Source: JBBAEA01 sp041656175
Lineage (GTDB): Bacteria; Myxococcota_A; Bradymonadia; UBA4248
Reading direction: 5' to 3'
Assembly (NCBI GenBank): GCA_041656175.1
Contig: JBBAEA010000097.1
Coordinates: 1 to 13,894, forward strand
DNA length: 13,894 nt
Positions 7,331 through 13,813 of the stretch are shown piece by piece. The position numbers and the translations under genes were made by a program. Numbering within the stretch: the stretch's first letter is position 1; every line of letters starts with the position of its first letter. Under the pieces are notes generated by a model that was not told the origin of the DNA, searched no databases, and worked only from the letters and a program-made list of their open reading frames with translations.

Positions 7331-7579
7331 ATGATGAAAGCCAAGCAAGAGAAAAAATTTCATTTGGTTTTAGGCATTACTTTTTTGCTCTTTTTACTTT
7401 GTGCTGCTGGCCTGCTTGTGGAAGGTTTTAGCCTTGTAGCCGTGATTGCTGGTAATTTATTGGCCATGGGCACCGCGTTTTGGCTCTTTTTCACGACCTT
7501 GAATCTTGAGCGAAATTCGCAAAAAACAGCCATCGAAAATCAGCAACGCTCAAGAGCTGCACGCAAAACGCTCTACTAA
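7331..7579 (+). CDS. Small membrane protein with two transmembrane helices, unknown function
   Basis: The 82-residue protein has a basic start (MMKAKQEKK), a hydrophobic helix (about 12-34, LGITFLLFLLCAAGLLVEGF), a very short turn, and a second helix (about 36-57, LVAVIAGNLLAMGTAFWLFF). A charged cytoplasmic-type tail rich in Arg, Lys and Gln follows. The positive charges suggest that both ends face the cytoplasm. Two ATG codons are adjacent (7331 and 7334), and the ribosome-binding site is weak (CAGAG about 6 nt upstream). It is divergent from the M16 peptidase gene and 177 nt before the His-rich protein gene. I recognise no family. The clean two-helix pattern and stop make it a likely real gene, but without homologs this is not certain. 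Confidence 0.62.
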   Translation: MMKAKQEKKFHLVLGITFLLFLLCAAGLLVEGFSLVAVIAGNLLAMGTAFWLFFTTLNLERNSQKTAIENQQRSRAARKTLY

Positions 7580-7651
7580 GCGATAATCATGCAGTTGCTC
7601 TAAAATCGCGAGACCCTCCAAAAGCATCATGGCAGTTGATGCGCCTAAAGC

Positions 7652-7681
7652 TTGACGTTGTATTAAAGCATTTGCTAAACT
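7652..7681 (+). promoter_or_regulatory. Possible sigma70-type promoter of the His-rich protein gene
   Basis: TTGACG (7652-7657) and TAAACT (7676-7681) are separated by 18 nt, a good -35 and a fair -10 hexamer. They would give a leader of roughly 70 nt before the ATG at 7757. No other strong pair was seen in the 177-nt gap. Confidence 0.4.
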
Positions 7682-7756
7682 TGCCACGTTTGGTATGTGC
7701 TTCCTAATGAGAAGGGAACACGCGATCTTATTACGGATGTTTACGGAGGAAGTTAA

Positions 7757-8374
7757 ATGGGCGCGAACAAAACCCAGATTTTGAATTTGTTGGAGTTGCG
7801 CTTTGATTACCAGTCTGCTCGCAACGTGTTGAGCAACTGGAAAAAATCAAAGGGAATAAAAGACGAGGCAAACGACCTCTCAGACGCCGATCTGCGAAGC
7901 CTACTGCTCTTCCTTGACTCTGAAGGGCTTGGTTCAGAGCGCCTAACGAAGGCTCTTGAGAAGCACATCCTAGACAAGGACGCTGGTTCAGAACAGCAGC
8001 ATCACGAACATCATGAGCAGCAGCATCACGAGCAGCAGCATCACGAGCAGCAGCATCACGAGCAGCAGCATCATGAGCAGCAGCATCATGAGCAGCAGCA
8101 GCATGAACATCATGAGCAGCAGCATCACGAGCAGCAGCATCACGAACATCACGAGCAGCAACATCATGAACATCATGAGCAGCAGCATCACGAACATCAC
8201 GAGCAGCAGCATCACGAACATCACGAGCAGCAACATCATGAACATCATGAGCAGCAGCATCACGAGCAGCACGAGCAGGAAGAATCAGATGGTGCTGAAG
8301 AAGGGGAAAACGCCGAAGAAGGCGAAGAGAATAAAGAAAATCAGGGGGGAAAGCGACGTAGGAAAAAGAAATAA
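7757..8374 (+). CDS. Protein with small N-terminal domain and long His/Gln/Glu repeat tail
   Basis: The 205-residue protein has three parts. Residues 1-78 form a mixed helical domain (TQILNLLELRFDYQSARNVL, then DLSDADLRSLLLFLDSEGL) that I cannot name. Residues 80-174 are built of QQHHE and QQHHEHHE units and contain about 42 histidines. The end is acidic (ESDGAEEGENAEEGEE), then strongly basic (GKRRRKKK). There is no signal peptide or membrane segment, so it is probably cytoplasmic. The His/Glu tail could bind Zn, Ni or Cu, as in other His-rich storage or chaperone proteins; that is inference only. GGAGG (7745-7749) lies 7 nt before the ATG and a strong intrinsic terminator follows the stop, so it is a single-gene transcript. 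Three reading frames stay open across the repeat, but only this one has the domain, the ribosome-binding site and the terminator. Confidence 0.85.
   Translation: MGANKTQILNLLELRFDYQSARNVLSNWKKSKGIKDEANDLSDADLRSLLLFLDSEGLGSERLTKALEKHILDKDAGSEQQHHEHHEQQHHEQQHHEQQHHEQQHHEQQHHEQQQHEHHEQQHHEQQHHEHHEQQHHEHHEQQHHEHHEQQHHEHHEQQHHEHHEQQHHEQHEQEESDGAEEGENAEEGEENKENQGGKRRRKKK
7994..8275 (+). repeat. Coding tandem repeat, 15- and 24-nt units
   Basis: The array alternates a 15-nt unit (QQHHE) and a 24-nt unit (QQHHEHHE). The 24-nt unit exists in two codon versions: one with CAGCAGCATCACGAACATC, the other with CAGCAACATCATGAACATC. A 48-nt block of one of each occurs at 8132-8179 and again, identical, at 8204-8251, evidence of recent duplication. 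All units keep the frame. There are no unique spacers, so this is not a CRISPR array. Confidence 0.93.
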
Positions 8375-8381
8375 GTTTTGT

Positions 8382-8409
8382 AAAAAGCGCCAATTGGCGC
8401 TTTTTTTTT
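8382..8409 (+). terminator. Intrinsic terminator after the His-rich protein gene
   Basis: AAAAAGCGCC (8382-8391) pairs perfectly with GGCGCTTTTT (8396-8405) around the loop AATT, and the T-run continues to 8409. It begins 7 nt after the stop codon. Because the left arm starts with A residues, it could also work on the minus strand for the convergent gene at 8555-9070. Confidence 0.9.
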
Positions 8410-8432
8410 AACACAAGAGCGCCAGCCCAACA

Positions 8433-8456
8433 GTAGGGGCAGCTTTCAAAGCTGCC
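8433..8456. repeat. GTAGGGGCAG palindromic repeat, near-complete copy
   Basis: GGGCAGCTTT pairs with AAAGCTGCCC around a single central C, and the copy begins with GTAG. It lies between the terminator of the His-rich gene and the end of the convergent membrane-anchored protein gene, and matches the copies at 5770, 9311 and 9344. Confidence 0.75.
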
Positions 8457-8554
8457 CTTGATGAACGCAAAAAAATAAGCGAGTGTTCAAAGTAAAAGCC
8501 AATAAAATCAATATGTTACACAGAGAAAGAACCATCGTGCCAAGCTCTTGAATT

Positions 8555-9070
8555 CTATTGGTACGTAGCTAGTACTATGTAAGCGATCGTTTTTTTAGTG
8601 TCATCATCTTTTATCGACTCTACCCGCGTCCATCCGTTATAAGGATAGATTTTATATTCAGCGTAGCTTTGTGGCGAAGCCTCCAATGACGCAGAAGCAC
8701 CAAGCACTTCAGCGTCTTTTTCACAGCTTATGGCTAAGGGATGCGCTGGGGTGGGGTAAAATTCTACGGATACGAGCTTTCCTTCCCTAAAATTCGCATA
8801 AACACCGTTCTTTTCGAAATACATGCGCTCCACGCCTAAAATGTTGCGCTCTCGCTGGCTTGGGTGCTCCGAAATGATGTCTTGGATTTCTTCTAGGCTT
8901 TGCCCAAGCTTAATTCCTGCCAAGCTTTGGCCTGGTTTTATGCAAGTAGTTTCGATTGGCTTTACTACCTTTGCAGGGCGGTACTCCAAATGATAATAAA
9001 CGACAAAAATGCTGCCTAAAAATAAACTGAAAAAAACGATGGTTTTCCATTCAAACTTGAGAAACTCCAA
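8555..9070 (-). CDS. Membrane-anchored periplasmic protein, possibly BamE/OmlA-like fold
   Basis: The 171-residue protein has one N-terminal helix (about residues 9-27, KTIVFFSLFLGSIFVVYYHL) serving as anchor or uncleaved signal. It is followed by an extracytoplasmic part. Within that, SLAGIKLGQSLEEIQDIISE looks like the 'GxxLGxsxxEV' start of small OmlA/BamE-like domains, followed by strands such as VYANFREGKLVSVEFYP. The resemblance is weak and the family is not certain. The first codon is TTG, not ATG: GAGG (9078-9081) stands 7 nt upstream, and there is no ATG that fits the frame better. The gene is convergent with the His-rich protein gene and divergent from the barrel protein gene, from which it is separated by 580 nt. 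Confidence 0.72.
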   Translation of the reverse strand: MEFLKFEWKTIVFFSLFLGSIFVVYYHLEYRPAKVVKPIETTCIKPGQSLAGIKLGQSLEEIQDIISEHPSQRERNILGVERMYFEKNGVYANFREGKLVSVEFYPTPAHPLAISCEKDAEVLGASASLEASPQSYAEYKIYPYNGWTRVESIKDDDTKKTIAYIVLATYQ

Positions 9071-9165
9071 ACCCTTACCTCAGTGCCAGTTTTGAATATT
9101 TTAGAACAAACTGCGTACTACGCCGCAATTCACGGGAGCATTGTGCTTGGCGTGATTGCGTTAAA

Positions 9166-9201
9166 ATTGCCGTTCTAGGCTGTTAATCCCAAAACGGCAA
9201 T
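9166..9201. repeat. Inverted repeat, possible operator or hairpin
   Basis: ATTGCCGTT (9166-9174) is matched exactly by AACGGCAAT (9193-9201), with 18 nt between. It lies about 100 nt upstream of the TTG start of the minus-strand gene. It could be a binding site for a dimeric regulator or a stem-loop; nothing in the sequence decides which. Confidence 0.4.
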
Positions 9202-9310
9202 ATAATCTTAGCAAAGATTTGATAAAACGCGATAGAGGAAAAAAGTTCTAAAATCTATGGCTTGTAGTCTCCCGACTTTGTCACTTGGGTTGCCAATCAA
9301 TGCAAAATGA

Positions 9311-9340
9311 GTAGGGGCTGCTTTCAAAGTTGTTTTTGAT
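9311..9340. repeat. GTAGGGGCAG palindromic repeat, degenerate copy
   Basis: GTAGGGGCTGCTTTCAAAG is followed by a degraded second arm (TTGTTTTTGAT). It lies 3 nt before the intact copy at 9344, in the same orientation, so the two form a tandem pair. Confidence 0.65.
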
Positions 9341-9343
9341 TTG

Positions 9344-9372
9344 GTAGGGGCAGGTTTCAAACCTGCCCCTAT
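9344..9372. repeat. GTAGGGGCAG palindromic repeat, intact copy
   Basis: TAGGGGCAGGTTT (9345-9357) and AAACCTGCCCCTA (9359-9371) are perfect reverse complements around a single central C, a 13-bp arm. This is the best-preserved member of the family in the window. Its small size, palindromic form and intergenic position resemble REP-type elements. Confidence 0.82.
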
Positions 9373-9650
9373 ATTCAACACTCTACACACAAATCACAGT
9401 CTCCGTATTTCCTTGTGGAAGCAGAAAAGACCTCGAGCTAAGTTCTTGAATTTATTTGAGAAAACTTGTCATTTCAGAGAACTAACGGCATATTCTATAT
9501 GTTCTTGAGCTTTCTTTTTTAAGGAAGGCTTTGCCAAGTGAAAATGAGTGTTTAGTTTGTAATGAGTTTTATGCGTCGTGCCAAAGTGCGCGACGCCGTG
9601 GCAGTGAAGCCAGATTGGTATGTGCTTTTCGTTTTTAATAGGAGGAATTC

Positions 9651-10745
9651 ATGGATAACTTCAGCAAGTTGGTGTGGCGAACTTTTATTCTTATGGTGTC
9701 GTTACTGTGTTTTGTAGGAACCGCAGCGGCACAAGATGAGCCCATCACCATTGATGCCAAAGAAAAGATTGTTGACGACAAAGAGGCGCAAGAGAAGGTG
9801 GCGGAGGGGATACAGCGCGAATCTGGCTGGTATCCCAAGTTGCGAATTGGTGGCACCGCATCGCTAAACTACAACAAAGATGTTGTCGATGTTATTGATG
9901 GAACGGCATTCACCTTCGGTCTGTTTATTAAGGGTGGGCTAGATTATGTTTACAAAAACTTCGAGTGGATTAACAACCTCGACATCGAACACCAACAAAC
10001 AAAAACCCCCTCCATTGAAAGCTGGATTAAATCCGTGGACAAGTTCGATTTCCGAACCCTAGTCCTCTTCCGTATCCCCAAAGTTGAGTGGTTAGGGCCC
10101 TTCGCACGTTTTAGGCTCCAAACCTCACTCTTCCCAGGCTACTACATCACCGATAAAGACATCATGGTGCGCTACTATAGCTACGGCACCAGCATGGACG
10201 ACAAAACCGACCTCAGCAAGATAAAACGCGCCCGCATGCTCGCCGCCCAAGACTCCATCAAGGTTACCAGCGCTGGCGAACCCCTCGTACTCACCGAAAG
10301 CATCGGTCTATTCATTAATCCTTACAGCCATGACCTGCTCACCGTTACCTTCAAGGCTGGCGCCGCGGGTCAACACCTTTTTGCCGATGGTGGCTATGTG
10401 GCCTTCGATAAAGATGACAAAGACCCCTTCTATGACCTCATTGAGCTCAAAACCACGCATTCGCTTGGTGTCGAAGGCGAACTCGAACTTAAAGGTATCT
10501 TTACAGAATATGCAAACTGGAGCTTGCTTGGAAACCTCTATTATCCATTCTTGACCTCCAAATCCCACGGCCTCAAAGGGGCTGAGCTCATTCACTCCGA
10601 TATCGAAGCCAAAATTTCGGTTAAAATCTCCAGCTGGGCCTCGCTCGACTACGCCCTCACAGCTCGCCTGCGTCCCTTCATTACCGAAAAATGGCAGATC
10701 AACAACACAATTCTACTCAACATTGGTTTCGACGTTTTTTATTAA
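9651..10745 (+). CDS. Exported protein, probable outer-membrane beta-barrel (DUF3078-like)
   Basis: The 364-residue protein has a Sec signal peptide (hydrophobic TFILMVSLLCFVGTAAAQ, cleavage near residue 27-28). After a short charged, helical segment come alternating strand-like stretches: LRIGGTASLNYNKD, FTFGLFIKGGLDYVY, FEWINNLDIEHQQ, FRTLVLFRIPKVE and so on. It ends INNTILLNIGFDVFY, and a C-terminal aromatic residue is typical of barrel proteins handled by the BAM complex. The first strands recall the DUF3078 family from memory. Its role cannot be told from sequence; no plug or TonB box is seen. AGGAGG (9640-9645) lies 5 nt before the ATG, so the start is secure and translation is probably strong. 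Foldback copy 2 begins 22 nt after the stop. No partner gene lies in the same direction nearby. Confidence 0.78.
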   Translation: MDNFSKLVWRTFILMVSLLCFVGTAAAQDEPITIDAKEKIVDDKEAQEKVAEGIQRESGWYPKLRIGGTASLNYNKDVVDVIDGTAFTFGLFIKGGLDYVYKNFEWINNLDIEHQQTKTPSIESWIKSVDKFDFRTLVLFRIPKVEWLGPFARFRLQTSLFPGYYITDKDIMVRYYSYGTSMDDKTDLSKIKRARMLAAQDSIKVTSAGEPLVLTESIGLFINPYSHDLLTVTFKAGAAGQHLFADGGYVAFDKDDKDPFYDLIELKTTHSLGVEGELELKGIFTEYANWSLLGNLYYPFLTSKSHGLKGAELIHSDIEAKISVKISSWASLDYALTARLRPFITEKWQINNTILLNIGFDVFY

Positions 10746-10767
10746 AACGCTGAATTCTCAAGTTTTT

Positions 10768-10914
10768 GGGGGGGAAGTTTCCCCCTACGCGCGGGCTTCC
10801 CTCATGATCGGTGGCTTCGCGCTTTTTTTTATGCCTTGTATGCGCTCAAATCGCGCATCCAACGCATAAAATGCGCTCAGGCACCGCTCCTTCGGGCGAT
10901 CCCGCGCTACCCCC
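10768..10914. repeat. Foldback repeat element, copy 2 (147 bp)
   Basis: The outer framework is the same as in copy 1: a G-run / C-run hairpin, TACGCGCGGGCTTCC on the left and GGCGATCCCGCGCTACCCCC on the right. The central hairpin is 10819-10845 with 10853-10876 around a 7-nt loop. Its stem reads TTTTATGCCTTG where copy 1 has TTTTCTGCCTTG. The opposite arm has changed to match (CAACGCATAAAA against CAAGGCAGAAAA), so the C:G pair of copy 1 is replaced by A:T. It begins 22 nt after the stop codon of the barrel protein gene and could end that transcript. Confidence 0.8.
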
Positions 10915-11071
10915 ACCCATAAATTATTTTTGCTATCTGAAACTTATCTGGTAATTTTGATTAAAATTCGATAAAAACTACAAAAAGTGCTTAATGTTTT
11001 CGTTACGCGAGTGCAAGAGAAATATTCGGTGGATTTGGCTTATTCTTAACTATCGTAATTATTTTCGCTAA

Positions 11072-11099
11072 TTGAGTACTATGATGGTTACGCTAGTAT
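11072..11099 (+). promoter_or_regulatory. Possible promoter of the cysteine-rich lipoprotein pseudogene
   Basis: TTGAGT (11072-11077) and TAGTAT (11094-11099) are separated by 16 nt, each with four of six consensus positions. A ribosome-binding sequence GAGG (11139-11142) still stands 6 nt before the ATG at 11149. Confidence 0.3.
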
Positions 11100-11148
11100 T
11101 GTAAATTATCTGCGTAGGAGATTTGCTCAGCTGTGTATGAGGTTTAGA

Positions 11149-12928
11149 ATGAAATGAATATTATTTCTCATCTTGTTTGGCGCTTCAATGTTATTTGGCT
11201 GTAACGGCGAAAAAAGGATATAACATGCGACTATCCGACCGAGTTTTGCAGCGGAACATGTGTGAACTTTTCGAAGGATCGCGTCAATTGCGGCGGCTGT
11301 ATGGCGGCGGGTGAGGGAGAGCGATGTCCAAGCAACAAGGATTGCGTGAACGGCAAATGTGAGCTTGTTTGCACGGCTCCTGCGGTGAAGTGTGGAGACG
11401 CTTGTGTAGACTTTTCGAAGGATTGAGCTAATTGCGGCGGCTGTGTTGCGGAAGGCAAGGGAGAGCGATGTGACAATGGCGAGAATTGTGTAAACGGCAA
11501 ATGCGAGCTTCTTTGCACGGGCGCCACCCGAAAGTGTGGAGGTGAATGTGTAGATCCCCTTACGAACTCAGACCATTGCACAGCATCGACCAATCCCAGC
11601 GATTGTGGAGTCGTTTGCGAGGCTGGCGAGGGTTTGCACTGCAAGAACGGCCAATGCGTGTCTATTTGCACGGGTAACTTGCGATTTTGCGGGGAAAGCT
11701 GCGTAGATACGCTACAAGACAATAGCTATTGCACCAAAGAGGCAACGGGCTGTGGTAGCCCGTGTGGCAGTGAACAGGCCTGTGTTGCAGGTGAATGTGT
11801 GGATAATTGTGTTGCGCCTAACAAGATTTGTAGCGGCACCTGCGTTAACACAAATACTTCAGTCCTTCATTGCGGGGGCTGTATTCAAATCTGTAGCTTT
11901 TCGAGCAGGAATGTAAAAACACACGCCTGTGTGGAGGGGCTGTGCAAGTCACTGCAGTGCGAAACAGGGTATGCAAATTGCAACGAGGCGATGGAGACTA
12001 ATTATAGCCTGTATGACGGCTGCGAGGTAAGAATACGTGACAACTCGGCTCATTGTGGTGCTTGTAATCAGAATTGCCACGAAAAGGAAAATGCCAACTT
12101 ACAGACTAATGGTGCATCGTGTGGTGCTTATAAATGCTCGGTTAAAGCGGGAAAATGCCAAGAAGGCTTTGCAGATTGCAACGGCTTAGCTCAGGATTAT
12201 GCCGAATTTGATGGATGCGAAGTAAACATCAATGAGCCTGAGAATTGCGGTGGCTGCGGGAATAATTGTGCGGCTAAAGCGGACGCTCATGTTAAAACTG
12301 ATGGCGCCGTATGCACAAGCGAGCGCGAATGCAAGGTTTCTAGCAATGGCTGCGAAAATGGTTGGACGGATTGCACATCAGACGCTAAGCCATATGCCGA
12401 ATTCGATGGATGCGAAAGCAACTTTTCTCAGTTGAACTTGAAGTCGTGTACCGAATGTCTTGATGGGTATTCCCCTATTAATGCATCAAATGTTTTGGAT
12501 GGCTGTACAAAGGGCTGCACGACCATTGAGACTGCAGAGTTTTGCGCTGCTGCGGGCGCACCCGCTCGCATTGTGAGCATTGAGCCACAACGAGCAATTG
12601 CCAGCGACGCCAAATTGACCATAGTGTTTAAGAAAAATGGAGAAAGCTCAAGTTCTGTACCCGTTATTCAGCTGGAAACGCGCCCAGGCGTATTTACGAC
12701 CATTACCAAAGGCGATGAGATTGGTTCCGATAGCCGCACTGAAATGAGTCGAATTAAAAAACAGCTCTTGCTTGATGCCCTTAGCAGCGTAGGAAAACTC
12801 AATTTCAAATATGAGCCAAGTGGTATTTGCCTGTCGCTTTCACTGACCTTTATCGCTGGGAAAATAACATGGGATGTAAACCTGGCATGGGCTGCGCTGG
12901 CACCTGTGTTCCCAGCCTGTCGGAGTAG
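11149..12928 (+). pseudogene. Cysteine-rich repeat lipoprotein gene, broken by two stops and two frameshifts
   Basis: The gene starts at ATG 11149 behind GAGG and encodes a lipoprotein signal peptide (ILFLILFGASMLFGC, lipidated Cys18). Several dozen cysteines follow in repeated modules such as CSGTCVNFSKD, NCGGC and CVNGKCEL, then GCEV / CGGC repeats, as in surface lipoproteins of Myxococcota-like bacteria. Four lesions break it. TGA at 11155-11157 replaces codon 3. A 6-A run at 11210-11215 is one A short of the frame. TGA at 11424-11426 replaces an arginine codon, since the parallel repeat has CGC in the same place. A one-base loss near 12816-12822 hides the true end, which in the other frame reads EPKWYLPVAFTDLYRW, then NNMGCKPGMGCAG and a TAG at 12926. 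An uninterrupted piece (11634-12971) would be mis-annotated as a 445-residue protein with a false C-terminus. Assembly error could explain the two indels but hardly both TGAs. Confidence 0.82.
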
Positions 12929-12986
12929 CAGCTTACCTATTCTCGCTGAAATCGCGATGATTAGAATTTAAGCCACAACGAGTGCC

Positions 12987-13318
12987 GTGCTTCCGTACCT
13001 TGTCATCTGCTCAGGAATACTGTCGTCTCCACGCATTCAAGGACACGCTATGAGAAGCCGTAAGGTAAGGAACTATCAGCTTTTCGCAGGGGGTCATCTA
13101 TGGCAGGTCGCCTCCGCGACGGTGACCAGCCTGCCCGATGGCACTGAGGCCATCGCATCGGACGAGCTCGAACGCATTCACAAGGCCGTCGCGAATGCCG
13201 TTCGTGGGCCTCGATGGCGTGTGCGTGGTCGGTCGCGACCTTCTGAGAGAGGTGCTACGCGTGGTGGAGCAGGCCTCGGCATGGGCCCGGGCGGCGGCTC
13301 CGAGGCGAGCACGATGTT
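12987..13318 (+). pseudogene. Possible frameshifted coding remnant in the GC-rich patch
   Basis: One frame reads LWQVASATVTSLPDGTEAI, then ASDELERIHKAVANAV up to about 13193, with codons mostly ending in G or C as expected for a gene from a GC-rich genome. Just there that frame turns into basic, low-complexity sequence. An adjacent frame takes over with FVGLDGVCVVGRDLLREVLR, then VVEQASAWARAAAPRR. Joined, the two make a plausible helical protein fragment of about 90 residues, so a single indel near 13195 is likely. I recognise no family, and the true start and end are unclear. Confidence 0.3.
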
Positions 13319-13395
13319 CGAGTCGAGGGCTCCAGCATGGCGAGCATGATGCTCGAGTCGAGGGCTCCAGCATGGCGAGCATGATGCTCGAGTCG
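13304..13395 (+). repeat. 35-bp tandem repeat, about 2.5 copies
   Basis: Two identical 35-bp units lie at 13319-13353 and 13354-13388, each beginning CGAGTCGAGGGCTCCAGC. A partial third unit follows (13389-13395) and a degenerate half unit precedes (13304-13318). Since 35 is not a multiple of three, each added unit shifts any reading frame, which speaks against coding. Confidence 0.85.
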
Positions 13396-13474
13396 TAGGG
13401 TTTTGGGGGCTTGCAGCTTCTGAGAGGCGGAGGTTTTCTGTCCGTGCGCGATGTGGTGTGGGGTGGATGAGCAC

Positions 13475-13650
13475 GCGGTGACGTCGAGAAGCGGTGCTCG
13501 AGATGGGCGGTCACGATGGTCGAGTCCGAAGGGGGCTGAGTGGGTGCTGAAGCCGGAGCAGGGTGGCTGTGCGGTGATGTCGAGAAGCGGAGGGGTATAG
13601 CGGTGGTCGCGTCAGAGATGGCGCTGAGTGGGTGCTGAAGCCGGAGCGAG
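13475..13650 (+). repeat. Diverged direct repeat of about 90-96 bp
   Basis: GCGGTGACGTCGAGAAGCGG at 13475 recurs as GCGGTGATGTCGAGAAGCGG at 13571 (offset 96). GCTGAGTGGGTGCTGAAGCC at 13535 recurs exactly at 13623 (offset 88). The two units differ by an 8-nt indel and many substitutions. Confidence 0.7.
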
Positions 13651-13719
13651 GCCAGACCTTGAGGTAGGCCCTGCGGTCCCGGAGTGGCGGAGCCGAGAGG
13701 TTTAGTACGACCGGGAGTG

Positions 13720-13813
13720 GGCTGCACAACGACCAAGCTCACCGGCGGTAAAAAGCAGAGCGAGGAACGAGCGGCGCTTTTTGCCGTCCGAGTGCATGTG
13801 ATTGTTAGAAGCC
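13720..13813. repeat. attC-like imperfect palindrome (possible integron recombination site)
   Basis: The left end GGCTGCACAAC and right end GTTAGAAGCC form imperfect reverse complements with the conserved AAC and GTT triplets of attC simple sites. Inside, CACCGGCGG and CCGTCCGAGTG pair with mismatches and bulges. At the tip GGTAAAAAGC (13747-13756) pairs with GCTTTTTGCC (13776-13785), one pair off. Length (about 94 nt), partial symmetry and bulged bases fit attC sites. The last base of the right core (GTTAGAA) departs from the GTTRRRY consensus, and so does the third base of the left core. No integrase or second site is in the window, so the call is tentative. It could instead be a terminator-like hairpin. 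Confidence 0.4.

Larger units (their letters stand above)
9071..9650. other. Gene-free stretch between divergent genes
   Basis: No convincing gene is seen in these 580 nt. The stretch holds an inverted repeat (9166-9201) and two palindromic repeats (9311-9340, 9344-9372). The last 150 nt before the barrel protein gene are AT-rich and probably contain its promoter, but I find no clear hexamer pair. A 60-codon minus-strand frame here is largely the translation of the palindromes. Confidence 0.6.
10746..11148. other. Gene-free stretch: foldback repeat followed by AT-rich DNA
   Basis: The first part is foldback copy 2. From about 10915 the DNA becomes AT-rich and carries no gene that I can support. 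It most likely served as the promoter region of the broken cysteine-rich lipoprotein gene that follows. Confidence 0.6.

Noticed and set aside
7994..8275. Possible CRISPR array because of the regular repeats
   Set aside because: Units are 15 and 24 nt, directly adjacent with no unique spacers, and they encode a continuous protein tail.
7731..8414. Long minus-strand and second plus-strand frames across the His-rich repeat
   Set aside because: A repeat with a period divisible by three and no stops leaves several frames open. Only the 7757-8374 frame has a non-repeat domain, a ribosome-binding site and a terminator.
9208..9390. Minus-strand frame of 60 codons
   Set aside because: Much of it is the translation of the two palindromic repeats (GLKPAPT-type sequence), a common false gene at such elements.
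11155..11426. TGA codons as selenocysteine
   Set aside because: Neither TGA sits at a cysteine-equivalent position. The aligned repeat indicates arginine, and no SECIS-like hairpin was noticed after either site.
13098..13742. Minus-strand frame of 214 codons in the GC-rich patch
   Set aside because: Pro/Ser/Arg/Thr-rich low-complexity translation crossing non-triplet tandem repeats. It has no domain or ribosome-binding site, and long frames arise by chance in GC-rich DNA.
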